Shown: positions 42,152-48,200 of the stretch, piece by piece
Position numbering within the stretch: position 1 is the stretch's first letter
Layout: the number at the start of each line of letters is the position of its first letter
Assembly: GCA_017503545.1 (NCBI GenBank)
Contig: JAFVSW010000017.1
Span: 1 to 48,200, forward strand
Length of the DNA: 48,200 nt
DNA from: Lentisphaeria bacterium
Lineage (GTDB): Bacteria > Verrucomicrobiota > Lentisphaeria > Victivallales > UBA1829
Direction: 5' to 3'
Made by a program: the position numbers and the translations under genes
The notes under the pieces: generated by a model
Told to the model about the DNA's origin: nothing
The model's input: the letters and a program-made list of their open reading frames with translations, nothing else
Database searches by the model: none

Positions 42152-43476
42152 TGACAAAAGAAGAACTGCGTAAAGAGATACTCCGTTTGACGGAAGAATA
42201 TTATCAACTGCAATGGGGACAAGAGCAAACTTTTGTTCCCGGCGAAAGCAAGGTGAATTACGGCGGGCGTGTTTTCGATGCAAAAGAAGTGTGCAATGCC
42301 GTTAATGCATCCCTCGATTTCTGGTTGACATATGGACCGTATTCCCGTCAATTTGAACAGAAATTGGCAGAATTGCTTTCTGTTCGGTTTGCCTTCCTCG
42401 TCAATTCCGGTTCTTCTGCAAACCTGCTCGCTTTTTTTGCTTTGACATCGCCTCTTTTGAAAGAGCGCAGAATATGCCGTGGCGATGAAGTTATCACGGT
42501 TGCCGCCGGTTTTCCCACAACCGTAGCACCGATCCTGCAATATGGTGCCGTCCCCGTTTTTGTCGATGTCGACTTGAACACTGCCAATATTGACCCCGCA
42601 CAATTGGAACAGGCATTGTCCCCGAAAACAAAAGCTGTCATGCTTGCTCATACATTGGGAAATCCGTTTGATTTGAAGCAGGTCAAAGCGTTTTGCGATA
42701 AACACGGTCTTTGGCTGATTGAAGACAATTGTGATGCACTCGGTTCAAAATACGATGGCAAATTCACCGGCACTTGGGGGGATATCGGTACTTCCAGTTT
42801 TTATCCGCCTCATCATTTGACCATGGGGGAAGGCGGTGCGGTGTATACCAATGATCCGTTGCTGAAAAAAATCATACTTTCCATGCGTGACTGGGGGCGG
42901 GACTGCTGGTGTGAATCCGGCGTCGATAATACATGTGGATGCCGTTTTACAAAACAGTTCGGCAAATTGCCTGTGGGATACGATCATAAATACGTGTACA
43001 GTCATTTCGGATTCAATCTGAAAGTGACAGATATGCAAGCGGCGATCGGCTGTGCTCAGTTGGATAAATTACCTGCCTTTACTGAAGCGCGCAAGACGAA
43101 CTTTGCAGTGTTGTACGATGGTTTGAAAGACTTGAAAGAATTGCAGTTGTTTGAAAAATATCCGGAAAGTGACCCTGCCTGGTTCGGGTTCCTGATTACG
43201 CTGACGGAGAAGGCTCATTTCTCCCGGAATGATCTGGTAAAGCATTTGGAGGATTGTAAAATCCAAACCCGGAATCTTTTTGCGGGAAATCTGTTGAAGC
43301 ATCCCTGTTTTGAAACATTGCATGAAGGTGTGGATTATCGCGTTGCCGGATCGCTTGTCAATACGGATAAAATCATGAATGATTCGTTCTGGATTGGAGT
43401 TTATCCGGGTATGACACGGGAAAAATTGTACTATATGGTATCAGCAATCCGTAATTTTATCCGGGAAAATAAATAA
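42148..43476 (+). CDS. rfbH: CDP-4-keto-6-deoxyglucose-3-dehydrase (E1)
   Basis: A 442-residue pyridoxamine-phosphate enzyme of the aminotransferase fold. Where ordinary aminotransferases have the PLP Lys it has His222 in YPPHHLTMGEGG, the mark of E1 dehydrases. The [2Fe-2S] cluster cysteines lie in CWCESGVDNTCGC (Cys253, Cys255, Cys263, Cys265). It removes the 3-hydroxyl together with reductase E3 (RfbI/AscD), for which no gene is in the cluster. Start 42148 overlaps rfbG; 42151 is equally possible. Confidence 0.95.
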   Translation: MMTKEELRKEILRLTEEYYQLQWGQEQTFVPGESKVNYGGRVFDAKEVCNAVNASLDFWLTYGPYSRQFEQKLAELLSVRFAFLVNSGSSANLLAFFALTSPLLKERRICRGDEVITVAAGFPTTVAPILQYGAVPVFVDVDLNTANIDPAQLEQALSPKTKAVMLAHTLGNPFDLKQVKAFCDKHGLWLIEDNCDALGSKYDGKFTGTWGDIGTSSFYPPHHLTMGEGGAVYTNDPLLKKIILSMRDWGRDCWCESGVDNTCGCRFTKQFGKLPVGYDHKYVYSHFGFNLKVTDMQAAIGCAQLDKLPAFTEARKTNFAVLYDGLKDLKELQLFEKYPESDPAWFGFLITLTEKAHFSRNDLVKHLEDCKIQTRNLFAGNLLKHPCFETLHEGVDYRVAGSLVNTDKIMNDSFWIGVYPGMTREKLYYMVSAIRNFIRENK

Positions 43477-43487
43477 GGCTTTTCCAA

Positions 43488-44330
43488 ATGAATATTTTAG
43501 TCAGCGGTGCGGGTGGTTATTTAGGGCATCAACTTGTTGAGTCCCTGCAAACGAATGGACATCGCGTTATTCGTGTGAACCGAAAAACATTATCCGCCCC
43601 TACGGCCGATGTTATTTCTGCGGATTGTATATGGTATCGTAAAGATATTGATTTGCCTATTGATGCTGTGATCCATTGCGCAACTTGTTATGGCAGGAAT
43701 GGTGAAACTGATACAGAAATTGCGAATGTTAATGTTTTGTACGGTCTTGCCTTGCTGGAATTTGCCGTACATAACCGTGTCCCCGCTTTTCTTAATATCG
43801 GCACTTCGCTGCCTCCGGATGTTTCGACTTATGCGTTTACAAAGAATCAATTTCGCGAATGGGGAAAATTTTATGCAGCCAGACAGAAAATCGATTTTAT
43901 TCATTTGGAATTAGAGCATTTTTATGGACCGGATGAAAATCCTGAACAAAAATTTATTGCTATGGTTATTCATGAATTGCTGCAGAATAAAGCGGAACTT
44001 TGTTTGACTGCCGGTGAACAGATTCGGGATTTTATTCATGTTATTGATGCGGTAAGGGCGATATTGACTGTAATCCGGTATTTGGATGAATGTCATGGTT
44101 ACCGGGTGATTCCTGTTGGTTCCGGAAATGGATATCAGTTGAAAGAAGTAGTGCAGTTGATTCACCGTTTGAGTGGCAGTCGTACAGAACTACGTTTCGG
44201 TGCATTACAATATCGTCCGAACGAATTGATGTATTCCTATGCAGATATATCGGTTTTGAAAAAATGGGGCTGGAACCCGGAAATAACATTGGAAGATGGA
44301 CTTTTGCAAATCATAAAGGAGCAGGAATAA
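43488..44330 (+). CDS. SDR epimerase/dehydratase, probable CDP-paratose synthase
   Basis: A 280-residue extended SDR with VSGAGGYLGHQ at the N-terminus and catalytic Tyr-x-x-x-Lys in STYAFTKNQF. IHCATCYGRNG is a region that resembles RfbJ/RfbS (abequose/paratose synthase) proteins. In the CDP-dideoxyhexose pathway this family reduces the 4-keto group to give CDP-abequose or CDP-paratose. Because the next gene is a tyvelose epimerase, whose substrate is CDP-paratose, the paratose product is favoured. The exact product is an inference. It overlaps the next gene by one base. Confidence 0.78.
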   Translation: MNILVSGAGGYLGHQLVESLQTNGHRVIRVNRKTLSAPTADVISADCIWYRKDIDLPIDAVIHCATCYGRNGETDTEIANVNVLYGLALLEFAVHNRVPAFLNIGTSLPPDVSTYAFTKNQFREWGKFYAARQKIDFIHLELEHFYGPDENPEQKFIAMVIHELLQNKAELCLTAGEQIRDFIHVIDAVRAILTVIRYLDECHGYRVIPVGSGNGYQLKEVVQLIHRLSGSRTELRFGALQYRPNELMYSYADISVLKKWGWNPEITLEDGLLQIIKEQE

Positions 44331-45361
44331 TGCGTATTTTAGTGACTGGCGGTTGTGGTTTTTTAGGAAGTAATATCAGTGCTTATGAGCAATCATTGGG
44401 GCATGAAATCATCGTTTTTGATAATCTCTCCAGAAAAGGAAGTGAGTTGAATCGGCAATGGTTGGAAAGCAAAGGAAATATCCGGGTCGTAATCGGGGAT
44501 ACAAGAAAACAGGATCAGGTCGATGCGCTTTTCCAACAGTATAAATTTGATGGCGTGTTTCATCTTGCGGGACAGGTTGCCATGACAACTTCCATCAGTA
44601 ACCCCAGACTGGATTTTGAGACCAATACAATGGGGACATTCAATGTTCTGGATGCCATTCGCCGGATACAACCCGATACGCCGTTGATCTATTCTTCCAC
44701 CAATAAAGTCTATGGCGATTTGGAGCAATACGATTATATTGAGAATGAAACCCGGTACATTTGCCCGGATCATCCGGATGGATTTGATGAAAAAACTCCA
44801 TTGGATATGCATTCTCCTTATGGCGTCAGCAAAGGCGCAGCAGATCAATATGTTCTTGATTTTGCCAGAATTTTCGGGTTGAAGACCGCCGTGTTCCGCC
44901 ATTCTTCTATGTTTGGAGGCAGACAATTTGCTTCTTATGATCAGGGGTGGATTGGATGGTTTTGTGCCAAGGCTCATGAACGGAAACTTGATTCCTCTGC
45001 CCCCGCATTCACCATTTGCGGAAACGGCAAGCAGGTCCGGGATGTTTTGCATGCGGATGATATCGTTCGTTTATATGAACGTGCATTGGTCAATATTGAC
45101 CGTATATCCGGGGAAGCATTCAATATTGGCGGCGGGATGAATAATTCACTTTCCCTGTTAGAATTATTTGCAATTCTGGAGGAAAAATTGGATGTTCATC
45201 TGGAATATACAAAATTGGCACCCCGTATTTCTGATCAGAAAATTTTTGTCGCAGATACTGCAAAGATCCGTTCCCGTATTGATTGGGATATCCAGGTCAA
45301 TACCAATGACGGTATCGATGCGGCATTATCATGGGCAGAAAAAATATTGGAGATTGACTGA
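44330..45361 (+). CDS. rfbE: CDP-paratose 2-epimerase (CDP-tyvelose epimerase)
   Basis: 343 residues from ATG 44330, with AGGAG eight bases upstream and TAATG overlap with the previous gene. An upstream-extended frame from 44090 is not used. It has the NAD loop TGGCGFLGSN, STNKVYGDLEQYDY, SPYGVSKGAADQY and FRHSSMFGGRQFASYDQGW, all diagnostic of RfbE. It converts CDP-paratose to CDP-tyvelose. This fixes the end product of the pathway. The stop overlaps the glycosyltransferase start (TGATG). Confidence 0.92.
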   Translation: MRILVTGGCGFLGSNISAYEQSLGHEIIVFDNLSRKGSELNRQWLESKGNIRVVIGDTRKQDQVDALFQQYKFDGVFHLAGQVAMTTSISNPRLDFETNTMGTFNVLDAIRRIQPDTPLIYSSTNKVYGDLEQYDYIENETRYICPDHPDGFDEKTPLDMHSPYGVSKGAADQYVLDFARIFGLKTAVFRHSSMFGGRQFASYDQGWIGWFCAKAHERKLDSSAPAFTICGNGKQVRDVLHADDIVRLYERALVNIDRISGEAFNIGGGMNNSLSLLELFAILEEKLDVHLEYTKLAPRISDQKIFVADTAKIRSRIDWDIQVNTNDGIDAALSWAEKILEID

Positions 45362-46077
45362 TGGAAGTTTCTGTTGTTATTCCGGCTTATAATGAAGCTG
45401 AAAATTTGAAAAAACTGCTTCCGGAATTGGAAAGAGCCTTGCTGCAATGCTGTCAGGATAATTTCGAAATCATTGTGGTGGACTGTAATCCTTCTCTTGA
45501 TCATACAGAGTCTGTTGTTACTCAATTCCCTCATAGCAAATATTTGATTCGCCAAGGTGGCAATGCTTATGGGGATGCGATCCGGACCGGTTTTTCCCAT
45601 GCAGAAAAAGAGTTTGTTGCTGTTATGGATGGGGATGGATCACATCGACCGGTAGATTTAGTCAATATGCTGAAGTTTGCCGGAGATTACGATATCGTGA
45701 TTGGATCCAGATATATTTCCGGTGGAAAGACAGAAAATCCGGCCATTTTAATTTTTCTCTCATTTCTGGTGAATTTCTGTTATCAGTTACTCCTTGGGGT
45801 CAGGGTCAAAGATATTTCAAACAGTTTCCGTATTTATCGCAAATCTCAACTGAATGAAATTACTTTGTGCAGCAGTAATTTTGAACTGGTGGAAGAGATT
45901 CTGATTAAATTGTTATTGCAGCCTCCGTCTAAAAAATTGCTGGAATTTCCGGTACATTTCGAGCGTCGTTTGTATGGCGAAAGTAAACGCAATCTGTTAT
46001 TATTTGCCTGTACATATTTTCTTTCTATTTTTCATCTGTTAAAATTAAAGAGAATGGTAGCTCATAGTAAAAAATAA
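45361..46077 (+). CDS. Family 2 glycosyltransferase (DPM1-like)
   Basis: A 238-residue GT-A protein. VSVVIPAYNEAENLKKLLPE is the N-terminal GT2 box, AVMDGDGSHRP holds the DxD-like metal site, and SNFELVEEILIKLLL follows. A hydrophobic pair of segments (ILIFLSFLVNFCYQLLLG) may anchor it to the membrane. It is similar to polyprenol-phosphate mannosyl/glucosyltransferases. It probably passes a sugar to a lipid carrier for the following membrane protein. The donor sugar is unknown. Confidence 0.87.
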   Translation: MEVSVVIPAYNEAENLKKLLPELERALLQCCQDNFEIIVVDCNPSLDHTESVVTQFPHSKYLIRQGGNAYGDAIRTGFSHAEKEFVAVMDGDGSHRPVDLVNMLKFAGDYDIVIGSRYISGGKTENPAILIFLSFLVNFCYQLLLGVRVKDISNSFRIYRKSQLNEITLCSSNFELVEEILIKLLLQPPSKKLLEFPVHFERRLYGESKRNLLLFACTYFLSIFHLLKLKRMVAHSKK

Positions 46078-46098
46078 ACATCAAGGTGTAATAAAAAA

Positions 46099-47334
46099 AT
46101 GAATAACAGTTTTCTTGATCTTGTATTTGATTCTGAAAAGCAGAATATATTCAAAATTGCATGTAGCTTGGCTGTATGTCTTATCTTTGTAAATTTTGTG
46201 ATTTATTTTGGTGATGCATTTCTTTGTTCCGGTGTACCGTCATATATGACATCTCATCATTATTTGAATTACCATTTCGGATTAATACCACGTGCTTTTT
46301 ATGGGGCAACGATTGGAGAATTAACACAAATTTTACCGAAATCGGCGTATTTTTTTGTTTGGTTTCTGATTTGTGTAATTCCGTATATTGTATATTTCTG
46401 CGTATATTTGCGCATGAGGAAAAGCAGCCGGAATGTCAATATGTTAGATGCCGTTGCTGTTTTTGCATTGGTTCTGCCTACAACATTTATGCCATTGAAT
46501 GACTTTTTTCGCCTTGATATTGTGCTGCTTAATTGGTTTGTTTTATGTGCATTGAGCATTTGGAATCGGCATTGGCTGCGTTACGGTGTTCCTTTTATAA
46601 TGATTATTATGACATTGACTCATGAGGGGGCAATATTTATGTTCTTGCCTACTTTATGTGGAATTGCATTTTATAAGGCTGAAAAGAAGATCGATTTGTT
46701 TTATGCCGCACTATTGTGTTTCTTCGTATTATGTTCCCTTGGTACTTATTTATATTTGTGCCGTACAGTTGTAGATCCTGACGAAATGGATGCTTTTATT
46801 CAAAAACGGAATACGATGGGTGCGTTACTGAAAGGTGAACTTAGTATGAAAGGTCATTTAGAAAGTATGCATGAAGGATATTTGAAATATACTTTTACAA
46901 AAGGTTTTACTCCTGTTGTCTGCATGAAGTTTCTTTTTTCAATTCCTTTTTTTGCTGCAGCAGCAAGTTTTATACTTTATATTTGGCGTGCGCTTTACAA
47001 CAGTAATCCGGAGAGCATGATCAGAAAAAAATTGATTTTCCTGTTTTTTACAACGCTGTCGAATATTTGTCTCCTTATAGGGTGCGATTATAACAGATGG
47101 GCATGGTCTTGGCTCACAGTCAATATTTTATTGCTTTTTCTTTTGCTTGGAGATGAAAACTTCAAGCCGTTTGTCCCTGTCAATATGAAGTATAAACGAT
47201 TCTTTTTTATTACACTATTCATCTTTTTTATTTCCGGTGCGGGTGATTGTCATGGCTTTTCCCGTTTTTCCGCCTTATGTGGTCAGGCTGTCGGTGTTAC
47301 CGTTGCAAAAATTTATAATGCCATTCTCAGATGA
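46099..47334 (+). CDS. Multispan membrane protein, candidate O-antigen polymerase or GT-C enzyme
   Basis: A 411-residue protein with about ten predicted membrane spans. A segment RLDIVLLNWF and a loop THEGAIFMFLPT lie mid-protein, and a loop of about 90 residues (YLYLCRTVVDPDEMDAFIQKRNTMGALLKGEL) is in the second half. There is no family motif. By position at the end of an rfb cluster, after a DPM1-like GT2, a Wzy-like polymerase or a GT-C transferase is plausible. The gene is visibly richer in A+T than its neighbours, common for serotype-specific genes and suggestive of transfer. The ribosome site AAGGTG is weak. Confidence 0.7.
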   Translation: MNNSFLDLVFDSEKQNIFKIACSLAVCLIFVNFVIYFGDAFLCSGVPSYMTSHHYLNYHFGLIPRAFYGATIGELTQILPKSAYFFVWFLICVIPYIVYFCVYLRMRKSSRNVNMLDAVAVFALVLPTTFMPLNDFFRLDIVLLNWFVLCALSIWNRHWLRYGVPFIMIIMTLTHEGAIFMFLPTLCGIAFYKAEKKIDLFYAALLCFFVLCSLGTYLYLCRTVVDPDEMDAFIQKRNTMGALLKGELSMKGHLESMHEGYLKYTFTKGFTPVVCMKFLFSIPFFAAAASFILYIWRALYNSNPESMIRKKLIFLFFTTLSNICLLIGCDYNRWAWSWLTVNILLLFLLLGDENFKPFVPVNMKYKRFFFITLFIFFISGAGDCHGFSRFSALCGQAVGVTVAKIYNAILR

Positions 47335-47363
47335 TGGGCAATATAATCTTGCATTTGTTTTGG

Positions 47364-47500
47364 TAGTGTCCGGTATTTTGCGCACATTTACGATTAGGGC
47401 ATTTGTCCTATAAAGTCAAAAAAAAGACTTGAAAAGCTGGTGTTTTCGCATTATTTTATAATAAAAAGCTAAAACACAGTTCAGAAGAGCAGGAGAAATC
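47364..47500 (+). mobile_element. IS-like left end and leader, related to the one at 48062
   Basis: TAGTGTCCG (47364-47372), five bases, then TTGCGCACATTT (47378-47389). The same pattern with the same spacing is at 48062-48087. Later both have GACTTGAAAA followed by TATAATAA with a 22-base interval between TTGAAA and TATAAT. Here TATAAT is at 47457-47462, and GAGCAGGAGAAATC ends at ATG 47501. It is probably a remnant IS end; its transposase is not present. Confidence 0.5.
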
Positions 47501-48060
47501 ATGAACACCTTTTTATACTTTTTGAAAAACTTGAAATCAATTCCTATGGTGACGACATGGGAACTGGAAGAACTGGCTGAGATGAAGGGGCATCAGGAGC
47601 TTTGTTCTCCATAATCGAAAGTGCAGTCTCTTCCAACCGTATTGAAGGCGTTTCTATTGATGATAAACGCATTGGAACAGTCATTTTCGGTAACAGCACC
47701 AATTTGAGAGATCGTAACGAAGAGGAAGTTCGCGGCTACCGAAGTGCATTGGATCTGATTCATAATCAGTCAGAGAAACTTACTCTTTCCATTGAGACAA
47801 TTTGTAAACTCCACTCTCTCATACGTCCCAATATCTGGGATTCCGGCAAGTTCAAAGAAGATGCTGGAGACATCATCGAAATATACGCTGACGGTTCATC
47901 CGGAGTCCGTTTCAAAACCGTTGCTCCGGATCAGGTAGAATCCACACTTAACGCTGCAATCAAGGGATATCAGGCGGTTCTACAGGACAATCGTGTTTCT
48001 CCTTTGATCGCTCTTGCAGCCTTTAATTTGGATTTCCTTTGTATACATCCGTTCAGAGAG
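47501..48060 (+). pseudogene. Fic-family protein, broken by frameshift/deletion and IS insertion
   Basis: The first piece starts at ATG 47501 and reads SIPMVTTWELEELAEMKGHQEL before a stop at 47612. The second continues from about 47602 in another frame: SIIESAVSSNRIEGVS, then ...LDFLCIHPFRE, the start of the Fic motif HPFxDGNGR. Fic proteins of this type have about 15 more residues between ...KGxQEL and ...IESAxSSNRIEG, so a small deletion with frame change is inferred. The catalytic motif is cut after HPFR by the IS. Fic enzymes AMPylate target proteins; this copy is inactive by any reading. Confidence 0.8.
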
Positions 48061-48109
48061 ATAACGTCCGAAAAATTGCGCACATTTTGAAAAACAGGAC
48101 TTGAAAAAA

Positions 48110-48169
48110 GCCTGTTTCCATGATTGATTATAATAACCAAAAAACAACCAATCAGGAAAGGAAACAGGC
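48110..48169. repeat. Perfect 10-bp inverted repeat in the IS leader
   Basis: GCCTGTTTCC (48110-48119) and GGAAACAGGC (48160-48169) are exact reverse complements, 40 bases apart, ending one base before the ATG at 48171. A transcript would fold so as to pair the ribosome site, which could limit transposase translation. This is an inference from pairing. Confidence 0.75.
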
Positions 48170-48170
48170 T

Positions 48171-48200
48171 ATGAACAATGTAGCGCAAAAAAACGAAAAG
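48171..48200 (+). CDS. Start of probable transposase gene (3' truncated by window edge)
   Basis: ATG 48171 reads MNNVAQKNEK and runs open to the last base. The preceding AGGAAAGGAAAC is a good ribosome site. It follows the IS leader, so a transposase is expected. Ten residues are too few to identify a family. Confidence 0.5.
   Translation, partial: MNNVAQKNEK

Larger units (their letters stand above)
48062..48200 (+). mobile_element. Insertion sequence, left end (continues beyond window)
   Basis: The end begins near TAACGTCCG (48062-48070) directly after the Fic motif fragment. TTGCGCACATTT follows at 48076-48087, then GACTTGAAAA and TATAATAA. The 10-base repeat at 48110-48119/48160-48169 is described separately. 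A start codon at 48171 begins a frame still open at the window edge. The right end is outside the window, so the IS family cannot be named. Confidence 0.7.

Noticed and set aside
44090..44329. N-terminal extension of the tyvelose epimerase
   Set aside because: It lies in the 43488 gene in another frame. ATG 44330 starts the NAD-binding fold and has AGGAG upstream.
47429..47462. Promoter TTGAAA/TATAAT ahead of the Fic pseudogene
   Set aside because: The 22-base gap is too long for a normal -35/-10 pair. The same gap in the 48101-48134 copy shows shared ancestry, not proven promoter function.

Overview
The window most likely comes from an anaerobic, host-associated member of the Lentisphaerota (Victivallales-like), or a close PVC relative. 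This is inferred from gene content, not from a marker gene. The supporting traits are pseudopilin genes placed in sugar operons with an [17 protein letters not shown] helix, several secreted CBM9/GH-like proteins, AraC-type regulators, three glycyl radical enzymes (GREs), a V/A-type ATPase operon with a DUF2764 gene, and lipopolysaccharide genes. No tRNA, rRNA or CRISPR array was seen.

Layout. (1) 1-5.9 kb, + strand: the end of a pseudopilin gene, a secreted 907-residue protein with a CBM9-like N-terminus and a barrel-like remainder, a secreted protein of unknown function, a medium-chain dehydrogenase and a Gfo/Idh/MocA oxidoreductase. Together they look like a glycan or sugar-acid utilisation operon. 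A 23-bp tandem repeat (5982-6090) separates it from the next block. (2) 14.5-6.1 kb, - strand: a second such operon with pseudopilin, CBM9-like protein, GH42-like 1155-residue protein, class C beta-lactamase-like hydrolase, CBM-like lipid- or glycan-binding protein and GH20 hexosaminidase. A divergent PocR/AraC regulator (14635) faces it across an 11-bp perfect inverted repeat. (3) 15.5-26 kb: the GRE region. An AraC regulator is divergent from one GRE (16436). On the - strand are two tandem paralogous GREs and one radical-SAM activase, followed by an AAA-ATPase/PD-(D/E)XK gene with its own promoter. The second tandem GRE has a 215-bp MITE-like element with 18-bp inverted ends and a 4-bp target duplication inserted in its 5' leader. 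A perfect FNR-type box lies in front of the other. Another AraC gene (26296) is divergent from this group. (4) 34.6-27.2 kb, - strand: V/A-ATPase operon E-DUF2764-A-B-D-I-K, with a clear promoter and an intrinsic terminator. (5) 35-39.2 kb, + strand: small secreted protein, folD, TPR lipoprotein, dnaG. (6) 39.2-47.3 kb, + strand: kdsD followed by rfbF-rfbG-rfbH-paratose synthase-tyvelose epimerase, a GT2 glycosyltransferase and an AT-rich multispan membrane protein. This is a CDP-tyvelose (3,6-dideoxyhexose) surface-polysaccharide cluster. (7) 47.36-48.2 kb: a Fic-family pseudogene broken by an internal frameshift/deletion and by an insertion sequence whose left end and transposase start are at the window edge. 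A related IS-like leader lies directly upstream of the Fic fragment.

The genes work together as two carbohydrate-degradation modules feeding anaerobic metabolism (GREs), energy coupling through a probably Na+-linked V/A-ATPase, and envelope polysaccharide synthesis. Promoters across the window share a -10 of TATATT with TTGAMW-like -35 boxes, or an extended TGn-TATATT.
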